Source: Actinobacteria bacterium 69-20 (GTDB lineage: Bacteria > Actinomycetota > Actinomycetes > Mycobacteriales > Nakamurellaceae). From it: a DNA stretch of 64,000 bases. The stretch covers positions 1-64,000 of the forward strand of contig MKSW01000021.1 of the NCBI GenBank assembly GCA_001897425.1. The letters run 5' to 3'. Of the stretch, positions 36,014-44,859 are shown in pieces (the stretch's first letter is position 1; every line of letters begins with the position of its first letter). The notes below the pieces were generated by a model. That model was not told the origin of the DNA, did no database searches, and saw nothing but the letters and a program-made list of their open reading frames with translations. A program made the translations under genes and the position numbers.

Positions 36014-37771
36014 CTACTGTTCGTCGTCCGGGCCGAACGTCGCTTGCCGGGTCCACCACAGCGGCACCCTCAGCCCCTCCTGCGGGCCGACGGTGTTCGC
36101 GACCTCGCGAGCCCGGTCGTACCCCGCCTGGGCGTGCCGCACGACGCCGATGCCGGAGTCGACGGTCAATGCCGCCTTCAGTCGATAGTCCGCGATCTCG
36201 GTGCCGTCCGCGATCATGGTGACGCCGGTATGCACCGAGTCGCCCATGGCGTAGTTCGCCTGGATCGCAATGAGATCGCACATGGACGCCGCGTTCAGCA
36301 GCCCGTTCAGGTAAGGCCAGTCGGAGATCACGTCCGAACCGTCGGGCATGTTCTCCGACTCGAACGTCGGGTTGATGATCGAGCCGGAGTCGAGGTTGTC
36401 CCGCGAGAACGCCACGGGGCCTTTGACTTCGCCCTTGCGGATCAGTTCGTTGACGGCCAGGCCGAACTTCTTGCGCTGCCCGAATCCGAGGTAGCACACC
36501 CGCGCCGGCAGGGCCTCGATCGGAACGTGCTGACGCGCGAGCCGGATCCAGCGGGTGACGATGTCGTCGTCCGGGAAGAGCTCCAGCACGAGGTCGTCGA
36601 GGCGAGCCAGATCGGCGGGGTCGCCGGAGGTGCAGGTCCAGCGGAACGGGCCGCGGCCCTCCAGGAACAGCGGACGCAGGTAGGCGGCGACGAAGCCGGG
36701 GATGTGGTACGCGTCGGCATGTCCACCGTGCTCCGCCTCGCGACGGATCTGGTTGCCGTACTCGAAGACGGCGACACCCTGGTCGTAGAGCTTGTTCTCG
36801 GCGGTGAGCTGCCGCACCATCGACTCCCGCGACGTGAAGATGTACTTGTCGCGATCGGCCTTGCGGAACTCCTCTGCCTCGTCCGGCGTATAGCCGATCG
36901 GGATATAGGCGAGCGGGTCGTGAGCCGGCGTCATCTCGGTGACGATGTCCGGCTTGATGCCGTTCTCCAGGCAGTACTCGAAGATCTCGACGGCGTTGGC
37001 CACCACGGAGATGCCGAGCGGCTTGCTCTCGGACTGCGCGGCGCGGGCGAGTTCGAAGGCGTGATCAAGGCTTTCGGCGAGCACATCGCAGTAGCCGGCG
37101 TCGATCCGGCGCTGGATGATGCGCACGTCGGGGTCGGCGCAGATGGACACGCCGCCGAGCATCGTCATGGCGCGGGGCTGGTTGCCGCCCATACCGCCCA
37201 TGCCGGCGCACACCAGCAGACGGCCCACCAGTGATCCGCCGAAGTGCAGATTGCCGACGGAGCGCAGGGTTTCGAACGTTCCCTGGATCACGCCCTGGGT
37301 GCCGATGTACTCCCACGGCGCCGCGGTGTACTGCGCGAAGATCGTCAGGTTCTTGTCCTGCAGGTCGTAGAACTGCTCCCATGTCGGCCGGACGAAGTTC
37401 GTGGTGGCCATCACGACGCGAGGCGCCAGCTCGTGGGTTTGGAACACGGCGACCGGCATGCCGGACTGGACGACGAGCGTCTCGTCGTTCTCCAGGTTCT
37501 TGAGCGAGTCGACGATGGCGTGGTACGACTCCCAGTTGCGAGCCGCCTTGCCGATTCCGCCGTACACCACGAGCTTGTCGGGGTACTCGGCGACCTCCAT
37601 GTTGTTCTCGAGCATCCGCAGGATGGTCTCCTGCTTGGGGCCCTTGCAACGCATCGCGTCGCCGCGCTGGGCCGTGATGTTCTTGACGACGGGTTTCGGC
37701 TGGAACGGCGCGTCGCTCACGGACATGAACTCTGTCTTGTGTCCGGTGGCGGCAGCGGTATCGGTGGCCAT
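36014..37771 (-). CDS. hutU: Urocanate hydratase
   Basis: 585 residues. NAD+-dependent urocanase: MLENNMEVAEYPDKLVVYGG, GMGGMGGNQPRAMTMLGG and the C-terminal HTGVTMIADGTE. Converts urocanate to imidazolone propionate. 36 bp after hutH and 33 bp before hutI, same operon. Confidence 0.98.
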   Translation of the reverse strand: MATDTAAATGHKTEFMSVSDAPFQPKPVVKNITAQRGDAMRCKGPKQETILRMLENNMEVAEYPDKLVVYGGIGKAARNWESYHAIVDSLKNLENDETLVVQSGMPVAVFQTHELAPRVVMATTNFVRPTWEQFYDLQDKNLTIFAQYTAAPWEYIGTQGVIQGTFETLRSVGNLHFGGSLVGRLLVCAGMGGMGGNQPRAMTMLGGVSICADPDVRIIQRRIDAGYCDVLAESLDHAFELARAAQSESKPLGISVVANAVEIFEYCLENGIKPDIVTEMTPAHDPLAYIPIGYTPDEAEEFRKADRDKYIFTSRESMVRQLTAENKLYDQGVAVFEYGNQIRREAEHGGHADAYHIPGFVAAYLRPLFLEGRGPFRWTCTSGDPADLARLDDLVLELFPDDDIVTRWIRLARQHVPIEALPARVCYLGFGQRKKFGLAVNELIRKGEVKGPVAFSRDNLDSGSIINPTFESENMPDGSDVISDWPYLNGLLNAASMCDLIAIQANYAMGDSVHTGVTMIADGTEIADYRLKAALTVDSGIGVVRHAQAGYDRAREVANTVGPQEGLRVPLWWTRQATFGPDDEQ

Positions 37772-37807
37772 GTCGAAGGAATCCTCTCAGGGTTGCGATG
37801 GTGGGTT

Positions 37808-39457
37808 TCAGCGCCCGGCGACGGCGCGTTGGACTGCTCCGGAGCGCACCAGGTCCGCGGCGGCCCGCAGCCGCGGATATATCACGACGTCCCGGGTGAG
37901 ATGGTCGATGGTGCCGCCGTTTCCGGTGGCGGTGCCGCGTACCAGGTCCAGAGCCGCCCGCGTCGCCCGGGCGAGTTTCGCGCCCGCGTGCTCGGGCTGG
38001 GCCAGCCGTAGTTCCAACGCCTGCGCGGCCATGGCGAGCTCGATTCCGATCACCTGGGTGATGTTCTCGACGATCTCGCGGGCGTGCCGGCCGGCGTTGC
38101 CGGCCATGGAGACGTGGTCCTCCTGGTTGGCGCAGGTCGGGATGGAGTCGACGCTGTCCGGGTGCGCGAGCGTCTTGCAGTCCGAGACCAGCGCTGCCGC
38201 AACGTATTGCGGCAGCATGTAGCCGCAATCCATACCGACGTCGACGCTGTCGATGAGCATGTCGGGCAGGCCCCGGTTCAGCGTTCCGTCGTCGAGGCGG
38301 AAGAGTCGGCGTTCCGCGATGGATCCGATCTCGGTGACGGCGATCGACGTGAAGTCGGACACGAAGGCCAGGTATTCGGCGTGGAAGTTGCCGCCGGACA
38401 CCGCCTTCAGGCGCCGCGCGTCCGGCAGGCCGGGGAAGATGAGCGGGTTGTCGGTCGCCGCGTTGATCTCGTTCTCGACGATCTGCCGCCCGAACGCCAG
38501 CGTGTCGCGCACCGCGCCGTGCACCTGCGGAATGCAGCGCAACGAGTACGCGTCCTGCGGGGGTTGCCGCACCGGGTCGGTCGTTTCGCTGCCGTCCACC
38601 AATGTGCTGCCCGCCAACAGGTCTCGGATGTGCGCGGCGGCGGCGATCTGCCCGGCCTGGCCGCGGGCGTCGTGGATCTGCGGCAGGAATGCATCACCGA
38701 AACCAAGGAGTGCCTCGATGGACATGGCCGCGGTGATCTCGGCGGCCTCCACCAGGCGAACAGCGTCATAGACGGCGAGAGCCGCGAGCGCGGTGGAGAA
38801 CGACGTGCCGTTCGTCAACGCGAGGCCCTCTTTGGCCCCGAGCACGATCCGCGGGATGCCCGCGTCGTGCATCGCCGCGAGTCCGGAGACGAGTTCGCCG
38901 TGGACCATCGCTTCGCCGCTGTCGGCCTCGAGGTCCTCATCACCGGCAGGCCGCGTGGCGACCAGCATCACGTGCGCCAGCGGAACGAGATCGCCTGATG
39001 CGCCGAGGCTTCCGATCTCCGGGACGGCCGGCGTCACCCCGGCGTTGAGCATGTCGATCAGCGTCTGAACGACCTCGACGCGGACGCCGGAGTATCCCTG
39101 GGTCAGGCTGGACACGCGGATCAGCATCGCCGCACGCACCACATCCGGGTCCAGATAGCGCCCCACTCCGCAGGCATTGGAGACGATCAATCGGCGCGAG
39201 AGATCCGAGGCCTGGTCCGGGTTCTGGAATGCTGCTCGCCCGGCGAGCGACCCGAAGCCGGTGTTGATCGAATAGATCGGCGCTATCTCGCCGTTCGGCC
39301 CGGACCGGTCGGTGATCGCGTGCTCCACCCAGGCGCGGCTCTCCTGCATCCGCCCAGCCGCGGCCGGATCGAGCTCGACGCGAGCGCCCTCGCGGGCCAC
39401 GGCCACGAGTTGCTCGAGCGTCAGCCGATCGGCACCGATCGCTACGGCTGCGGCCAT
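37808..39457 (-). CDS. hutH: Histidine ammonia-lyase
   Basis: 549 residues, slightly longer than the usual 510. The MIO-forming Ala-Ser-Gly lies in GSLGASGDLVPLAH; the catalytic region SINTGFGSL is near the N-terminus. Removes ammonia from histidine to give urocanate. First gene of the operon, divergent from an IclR regulator across a 75-bp gap. It contains an exact copy of the 12-bp repeat core encoding VYDAVRL (38756-38775) in a conserved helix. Confidence 0.97.
   Translation of the reverse strand: MAAAVAIGADRLTLEQLVAVAREGARVELDPAAAGRMQESRAWVEHAITDRSGPNGEIAPIYSINTGFGSLAGRAAFQNPDQASDLSRRLIVSNACGVGRYLDPDVVRAAMLIRVSSLTQGYSGVRVEVVQTLIDMLNAGVTPAVPEIGSLGASGDLVPLAHVMLVATRPAGDEDLEADSGEAMVHGELVSGLAAMHDAGIPRIVLGAKEGLALTNGTSFSTALAALAVYDAVRLVEAAEITAAMSIEALLGFGDAFLPQIHDARGQAGQIAAAAHIRDLLAGSTLVDGSETTDPVRQPPQDAYSLRCIPQVHGAVRDTLAFGRQIVENEINAATDNPLIFPGLPDARRLKAVSGGNFHAEYLAFVSDFTSIAVTEIGSIAERRLFRLDDGTLNRGLPDMLIDSVDVGMDCGYMLPQYVAAALVSDCKTLAHPDSVDSIPTCANQEDHVSMAGNAGRHAREIVENITQVIGIELAMAAQALELRLAQPEHAGAKLARATRAALDLVRGTATGNGGTIDHLTRDVVIYPRLRAAADLVRSGAVQRAVAGR
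38745..38775 (-). repeat. Dispersed repeat core inside hutH
   Basis: GCCT-ccacc-AGGC then GCGAACAGCGTCATAGACGG; exact core, weak stem, sense to hutH, in conserved coding sequence. Confidence 0.55.
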
Positions 39458-39532
39458 GTGACCTCCCTATGTCTCGGAATCGCCCTCACGCTATGTAGAT
39501 ATTCATATGTTGCAAACTGTTATTCTCAGAAA
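39458..39532. promoter_or_regulatory. hutH / iclR divergent promoter region
   Basis: 75-bp AT-richer gap between divergent starts, containing GATATTCATATGTTGC and GTTATTCTCAG. It must hold the promoters of both units and the regulator's operator; I cannot define the palindrome with confidence. Confidence 0.45.
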
Positions 39533-40318
39533 GTGAAAACACAGCAACCCGCGACCGCCACCCAGGGCACGTCCTTCGCGAAGGGGCTCAGTGTGCTCGG
39601 CGCGATCCTCGATCACGACGGGATCCGCGCGGACGAGGTCGCCGAGACGGTCGGGCTGCCGCTGTCCAGCGTGTACCGCTTCCTACGCAGCCTGCGCGAT
39701 GCCGGATTCGTGACGGACGACGAGGGCATTTACCAGGCCGGCCGGCGCCTGGCCGGTCACGGTTCGGGGTTGCCCAGCACCAACATCTCCACCGTCGCAG
39801 CGCCCTTCCTGGAGCACCTCGCCGCCGTCACCGGCGAGACCGCCGTGCTCACCGTCCGGCACGGCCTGCACGCGGTGTGCGTCAGCCAGGTCGAATCGGC
39901 ACACCAGATCCGGCTCGCCTTCGAGCTCGGCCAGCTGCTGCCGCTGTACGCCGGCGCCGGCCAGCGGGTGCTGCTCGCCTTCGCCCCCGATGACGTCCAG
40001 CGCGCGGTGCTACAGGGGGACATCCGCGCCCGCACGCCCAACACCCCCACCCGCGGCGAGCTCGGCCGGGTGCTCGCCCGAATCCGCGCCGACGGCTACG
40101 CGCTCTCCCGCGGCGAGTTGTACGCGGCATCCATCGCCATCGCGATGCCCGTGCTCAAGGGCGGTCTCGCCGTAGCCGGGGTGTGCGTCGCCGGTCCGCA
40201 GAACCGCTGCGGGGTCGCCTGGCGGGACGCCGCGCGTCGCGAACTCGCCGCCGCCGTTCACTCCATGACGGCGACCCTCGGCGACGCGGCAACCCATCAC
40301 GCGCCGGATATGACGTAG
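39533..40318 (+). CDS. IclR-family regulator divergent from hut operon
   Basis: 261 residues from GTG 39533. Winged helix LPLSSVYRFLRSLRDAGFV and IclR effector domain (GAGQRVLLAFAP; LYAASIAIAMPVLKGG). Divergent position argues for control of hutHUIF, likely responding to urocanate or histidine. Its stop TAG lies inside a two-mismatch copy of the dispersed repeat. Confidence 0.88.
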   Translation: MKTQQPATATQGTSFAKGLSVLGAILDHDGIRADEVAETVGLPLSSVYRFLRSLRDAGFVTDDEGIYQAGRRLAGHGSGLPSTNISTVAAPFLEHLAAVTGETAVLTVRHGLHAVCVSQVESAHQIRLAFELGQLLPLYAGAGQRVLLAFAPDDVQRAVLQGDIRARTPNTPTRGELGRVLARIRADGYALSRGELYAASIAIAMPVLKGGLAVAGVCVAGPQNRCGVAWRDAARRELAAAVHSMTATLGDAATHHAPDMT

Positions 40319-40336
40319 TTCGCGCCCGCTTCGCGG
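40307..40336 (+). repeat. Dispersed hairpin repeat at the IclR stop
   Basis: GATATGACGTAGTTCGCG (two core mismatches, including the TAG stop) then CCGC-ttc-GCGG. Confidence 0.65.
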
Positions 40337-40469
40337 TCGGCACGGTCCCCATGACCGCGACAGAACGGCTGCAATGCGGCGGCACTCCCGATCCGCCGGC
40401 CGTGGTCCAGTCGGGAAGCGCCTGAAGGGTAGCTGCGATAGGCGCACCGAGGAGGTGCAGCCGAGCCGG

Positions 40470-41702
40470 TCAGGTTCCGCACGGCGTCCGACCAGAATAT
40501 CTGCGGACGAGTTCCGCACCGCGCTGCTGCAGCTCGGAAACCGTTGTCACGCCGAGCAATTGCATCGCGCGGGTGAACCCGTCGCCCAGCATCCCGATGG
40601 CTGCGGCGCACCCGCGCTCACCCGCCGCACCCAGCCCGTACAGATAGGGGCGGCCGATCAAGCAGCCGGTCGCGCCCAATGCGAGTGCAATGGCAATATC
40701 GGTGCCACGCCGGATCCCGGAGTCGACGAAGAGCGGAAAGTCCGCCCCGATCGCCCCGCGGATCTCGGGCAGGGCCCGGATCGGGGTCCACGCCTGGTCG
40801 AGTTGCCGGCCGCCATGATTGGACAGCGCCACTGCGTCGACGCCGCATTCCCGCGCGCGTCGCACGTCCGCCGGCGAGAACGCGCCCTTGAGGAGCAGCG
40901 GCCCCGGCCATCGTGTTCGCACCTCGGCGATGTCGTCCCACGTCACGGACGGGTCGAACTGGCGCGCGGCGAAGGCCATCACGGTCTCGCCGGCCGCTCC
41001 GGCCGACCGCTCGACGTTGGCGAAGGTGATACCTGGGCCGGCCAGCAGCCCGGCCCACCAGGCGGGGTGCAGCGCCATGTCGGCCACCGCCGCCGGGCTC
41101 AGCCGCGGCGGCAGGGTGAACCCGTTGTGATGATCGCGGACGCGCAGGCCGCTCACCACCGTGTCGACGGTGACCATCAGGCAACGGTATCCGGCTGACG
41201 CCGCGCGAGAGATGAGCTCGCGCATCAGGTCTCGGTCACGCCAGATGTAGAGCTGGAACCATAGGTCGCCGCCCACGGTCGCAACATCTTCCAGCGAGAC
41301 GGTCCCCATGGTCGAAAGCGTGTACGGGATGCCGGTCGCCAGCGCGGCCTTGGCGACGGCCCACTCCCCGTCCGGATGCATCATGCGGGTGTATCCGGTG
41401 GGGCCTAAGGCGAACGGCATGGGACTCGTCCGCCCCAGCAACGTGGTGCTGGTATCGACGGTCGTCACATCGCGCAGCACCGTCGGAACCAGATCGAAGT
41501 CCTGGAAAGCGGCCCGGTTGCGGGTGAGGCTCACCTCGCCGTCGGCGCCCCCGTCCACATACCCGCGAACCCCACGCGGCCAGTACCGCATCGCAGCTCG
41601 GTGCAGATCGTCGACGGTGACGCAGTTCGCCAGCACCCGCTCGGTTCGGCGCAGCTGTGGACGACGAAACTGCAGCAGTTCCTTGAGCTCGGCCGCGCGC
41701 AC
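40470..41702 (-). CDS. FMN-dependent alpha-hydroxy-acid oxidase/dehydrogenase
   Basis: 410 residues of the LldD/glycolate-oxidase family. FALGPTGYTRMMHPDGE, WFQLYIWRDRD, the catalytic His in SNHGGRQLDQAW, and VDSGIRRGTDIAIALALGA for flavin phosphate. Oxidises an L-2-hydroxy acid, lactate-like or mandelate-like. It is 36 bp downstream of a polar amino-acid ABC ATPase on the same strand, so imported substrate or product could be linked. Substrate unresolved. Confidence 0.9.
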   Translation of the reverse strand: MRAAELKELLQFRRPQLRRTERVLANCVTVDDLHRAAMRYWPRGVRGYVDGGADGEVSLTRNRAAFQDFDLVPTVLRDVTTVDTSTTLLGRTSPMPFALGPTGYTRMMHPDGEWAVAKAALATGIPYTLSTMGTVSLEDVATVGGDLWFQLYIWRDRDLMRELISRAASAGYRCLMVTVDTVVSGLRVRDHHNGFTLPPRLSPAAVADMALHPAWWAGLLAGPGITFANVERSAGAAGETVMAFAARQFDPSVTWDDIAEVRTRWPGPLLLKGAFSPADVRRARECGVDAVALSNHGGRQLDQAWTPIRALPEIRGAIGADFPLFVDSGIRRGTDIAIALALGATGCLIGRPYLYGLGAAGERGCAAAIGMLGDGFTRAMQLLGVTTVSELQQRGAELVRRYSGRTPCGT

Positions 41703-41738
41703 CTCACCCTCCGGATCGGGCGCGGCCCGAAAGCACCG

Positions 41739-42578
41739 TCATGCCAGCACCTTTGCCAGGAAGCTGCGCGTGCGTTCCTGTTGCGGGCTCAAGAGAACCG
41801 CTGCGGGAGTTCCGCTTTCGACGACGACGCCGTCCGCCATGAAGTACACCGCGTCGGCGACCTCGCGGGCGAAGCCCATCTCGTGGGTCACGACGATCAT
41901 CGTCATCCCCGATGCGGCGAGGTCCTTCATCACATCGAGCACCTCGCCGACCAGCTCGGGGTCGAGTGCGGACGTCGGCTCGTCGAACAGCATCAGCGAC
42001 GGCTCCATGGCGAGCGCCCGCGCGATCGCCACTCGCTGCTGTTGGCCGCCGGACAGTTGGCTGGGGTAGTGGTTCGCGCGGTCGGCGAGCCCCACCCGAT
42101 CGAGGAGTTCCATGGCCACGCCGGCGACCTCGGAGCGCTGTCGACGCCGGACGATGACAGGGCCCTCGATCACGTTCTCCAGCGCGGTCCGATGCGGGAA
42201 CAGGTTGAACTGTTGGAACACCATGCCGATGCCGGCGCGGCGTCGGGCCACCTCCCGTTCCTTCAGCTCGTGCAGCACCCGGCCCGATCGGCGGTAGCCG
42301 ACCATCTCGCCGTCCACCCACATCCGGCCGCCGTCGATCTTCTCCAGGTGGTTGACGCACCGCAGGAAGGTGCTCTTCCCGGAACCCGACGGGCCGAGCA
42401 GGCAGGCGACCTCACCGCGCTGCACCGTCATGCTGACACCGCGCAGCACCTCGACGTGGCCGAAGGACTTGCGCACCGCGTCGGCGCGGAACATCGGCAC
42501 CGTAGGCGCCGTAGACGCTGTAGCCACTGTAGGCACCGTAGACACTGCCGGAACAGGTTGCGGCACAGACGAACTCAT
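41739..42578 (-). CDS. Polar amino-acid ABC transporter ATP-binding protein
   Basis: 279 residues. Walker [11 protein letters not shown]-loop [12 protein letters not shown], signature [15 protein letters not shown], Walker [15 protein letters not shown]-terminal 30 residues are a Thr/Ala/Val/Pro repeat encoded by a short tandem array (about 42496-42550), probably dispensable. Overlaps the permease gene by 4 bp. Confidence 0.93.
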   Translation of the reverse strand: MSSSVPQPVPAVSTVPTVATASTAPTVPMFRADAVRKSFGHVEVLRGVSMTVQRGEVACLLGPSGSGKSTFLRCVNHLEKIDGGRMWVDGEMVGYRRSGRVLHELKEREVARRRAGIGMVFQQFNLFPHRTALENVIEGPVIVRRRQRSEVAGVAMELLDRVGLADRANHYPSQLSGGQQQRVAIARALAMEPSLMLFDEPTSALDPELVGEVLDVMKDLAASGMTMIVVTHEMGFAREVADAVYFMADGVVVESGTPAAVLLSPQQERTRSFLAKVLA

Positions 42579-43594
42579 GAGTGACCCCCGCCCGAACTCA
42601 GCGTCTCACCGAGGACTTCCGCCGCCTGGAGCTCCTGCAGCGACTCACGGGCGACGAGGCGGTTGCGCGCCTTCCGCGAGGTGGTGAGCACCTGGTACCC
42701 CCGCCCGAAGTGGCGCTCGATGTAGTGCTGACCGACGGACAGCACCGCCGTGATGACCAGGTACCAGAGGGCCGCGACGATTAGCAGCGGAATCGTCTCG
42801 TAGGTGCGGGCGTAGATCAGCGATACGGAGGTCAGCAGTTCCGTGTAGCCGATGACGAAGACGAGGGACGTGTTCTTGAGCATCCCGATCGTCTCGTTGC
42901 CGGTCGGCGGGATGATGACGCGCATGGCTTGCGGCAGCACGACCCGCCGCATCGCCTGCATCCGCGACATGCCGATGGCCAGTGCCGCCTCGGTCTGGCC
43001 GCGCGGCACCGACAGAATCCCCGCCCGCACGATCTCGCTCATATAAGAGCCCTCGTTGATGCCGAGCCCCACGATCGCCGCAAAGAACGCCGTGATCAAC
43101 GTGTTCGCGGAGACGGACGCGAACTCCGGCCCGAACGGGATGCCGATCGAGATCCGTGGCAACAGGGCCCCAAGGAAGAACCAGAACAGCAGCTGGACGA
43201 GGAGCGGGGTGCCCCGGAAGAACCAGACGTACAGTAGCGCCGTGCGAGACACGATCGGGTTCGGGGACAACCGGGCGATCGCGGCGACGACACCGAGCAC
43301 CACGCCGATGATCATCGCGATGGCGGTGAGTTCCAGCGTCTTCAGCACACCGGTCAACACCGGCTCGGCGAAGAGGTAGTGGCCGACGACGTTCCATTGG
43401 AACCGCTCGTTGGTGACCAGCATGTGCACGGCCATCGCCACCAGCACGGCGATCACCGCGACCGCCACCAGGCGCCACGGGTGCCGGACCGACTTCACCA
43501 CGAGGTTTTCGTCATCCTCGGTCGGCAGTGCCAGCAGGGCGGGCGCTTGCTCCGAAGCGCCCGCCCCACCGATCGAGGTGCCCCGCGGGCTCAA
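42575..43594 (-). CDS. Polar amino-acid ABC transporter permease
   Basis: 339 residues. HisM/GlnP type with about six membrane segments, [17 protein letters not shown] and [23 protein letters not shown] (EAA loop). The reading frame can begin at TTG 43594, overlapping the binding-protein stop (TTGA). Long cytosolic N-terminus and C-terminal tail. Confidence 0.92.
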   Translation of the reverse strand: MSPRGTSIGGAGASEQAPALLALPTEDDENLVVKSVRHPWRLVAVAVIAVLVAMAVHMLVTNERFQWNVVGHYLFAEPVLTGVLKTLELTAIAMIIGVVLGVVAAIARLSPNPIVSRTALLYVWFFRGTPLLVQLLFWFFLGALLPRISIGIPFGPEFASVSANTLITAFFAAIVGLGINEGSYMSEIVRAGILSVPRGQTEAALAIGMSRMQAMRRVVLPQAMRVIIPPTGNETIGMLKNTSLVFVIGYTELLTSVSLIYARTYETIPLLIVAALWYLVITAVLSVGQHYIERHFGRGYQVLTTSRKARNRLVARESLQELQAAEVLGETLSSGGGHS

Positions 43595-44640
43595 CTTCCG
43601 AGCCCTCCGCCGGTGGTGATCGCGCCGTTGATGGTGAACTCATCCACGGTGGCGTCACCGAGGCCGTACTTCTCATAGATCTTCTGGTAGCTGCCGTCCG
43701 CCTTCATCGCCTGGAGCGCGGCCTGCACGGCCTTCTCCAGCTGGTCCGCCCCCTTCGGGAAGACGATGCCGAAGTACGACGCGTTGTACGGCGGCAGCGC
43801 GATCAGCTTGCCGTCCGACTCCTTCGCAACCTGCGCGCCGGACACAGAATCGATCATCGCGGCGTCGGCGCGACCGGTCTGCAGGGCGAGGATCATCTGG
43901 TTGTTGCCCGGGTAGACCGTCGTGTTGAGCGCCTTCTTGCCGTCCTTGACGCACTTGTCGCTCTGCACGGTGGCGTCGTCCACCTCGGTGGTGCCCTTGT
44001 CGACGGCGATGTTCAGCCCGCACAGGTCGTCCGGGGTCTTGATGCCCTTCGGATTGTCCGCGGGGAGCAGGATGCCGCCACCGGCCTTGACGTAGTCGAC
44101 GAAGTCGACCTGCTTCTCGCGGTCCTTGTTGTCCGTCATGGCCGACATGACCATGTCGTATCGAGCGGAGACCAGGCCCGGGATCAGCGAGTCGAATGCG
44201 GCGTTCTGGAACTCCAGCTTCACGCCGAGTTCCTTCTCCAGGCCGTCCGCCACGTCCCGGTCGAGGCCGACGACGGTCTTGTTGTCGGCCGCGTACGCCT
44301 CGAACGGCGGGTACTCGACGTCACTGCCGACGACGATGGTGCCCTTCGCGGCGAGATCCGCGGGCAGCAACGATTTGGGATCGGCCGCGACTGCCGAGCT
44401 CGATGTGTCGGAGCCACTCGCCGCGGTGTCGGACTGCTGCGATGAGTCGGTGGACGAGTCGGTCGAGGATGATTGCGAGGACGACTGAGACGACTGAGAT
44501 GTCCCGGACGAGCTCGACGACTGGCCGCCGGAGCCGCCAGCGGCCCCAGCAGAACCGCATGCGACGAGGGCGACGGCGCAGCCGGCGCCGGCGATGAGCA
44601 TGAGCAGCCGTCGCGGCGAATGACGTACCGGACCGTACAT
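43591..44640 (-). CDS. Polar amino-acid ABC transporter substrate-binding lipoprotein
   Basis: 349 residues from ATG 44640, with GAAGGAG upstream. Lipobox LVAC, then a tether of about 55 residues of nearly pure Ser/Thr/Gln/Asp, then the type 2 binding domain (GSDVEYPPFEAYAADNKTVVGLDRDVADGL). Ligand not certain; a basic or acidic amino acid is likely. Position next to the hut operon makes histidine import a possibility. Confidence 0.93.
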   Translation of the reverse strand: MYGPVRHSPRRLLMLIAGAGCAVALVACGSAGAAGGSGGQSSSSSGTSQSSQSSSQSSSTDSSTDSSQQSDTAASGSDTSSSAVAADPKSLLPADLAAKGTIVVGSDVEYPPFEAYAADNKTVVGLDRDVADGLEKELGVKLEFQNAAFDSLIPGLVSARYDMVMSAMTDNKDREKQVDFVDYVKAGGGILLPADNPKGIKTPDDLCGLNIAVDKGTTEVDDATVQSDKCVKDGKKALNTTVYPGNNQMILALQTGRADAAMIDSVSGAQVAKESDGKLIALPPYNASYFGIVFPKGADQLEKAVQAALQAMKADGSYQKIYEKYGLGDATVDEFTINGAITTGGGLGS

Positions 44641-44803
44641 GGGTGTTCTCCTTCGCATCGGACATGCAGAAGTGGGCAGTGACATGCGGTGCTATCCAGC
44701 GGCTTTCGCCGGTTCTCGCGGGGGTCCGCGCCTTGTGAGCGGGGTCTGACCGGTCCGCGTATGGGCGAAGGTTATGAACCGACTACCAACATGTGCAAAA
44801 CCA

Positions 44804-44834
44804 ATTCTTAGAATGCGAGAACGCGGTGATCACC
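44804..44834. promoter_or_regulatory. Palindromes upstream of the binding-protein gene
   Basis: ATTCT-t-AGAAT (44804-44814) and GGTGATCACC (44825-44834) lie about 165-195 bp before the substrate-binding gene and just after the stop of livGF. Candidate operators or part of a terminator; unproven. Confidence 0.35.
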
Positions 44835-44859
44835 ACGCGGCAATCGTCGGCGCGCGGCG

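Noticed and set aside
41718-41742. GGGC-gcg-GCCC then GAAAGCACCGTCAT at the ABC ATPase stop
   Set aside because: Position and orientation fit the element, but the core needs an insertion to align; too uncertain to list as a copy.
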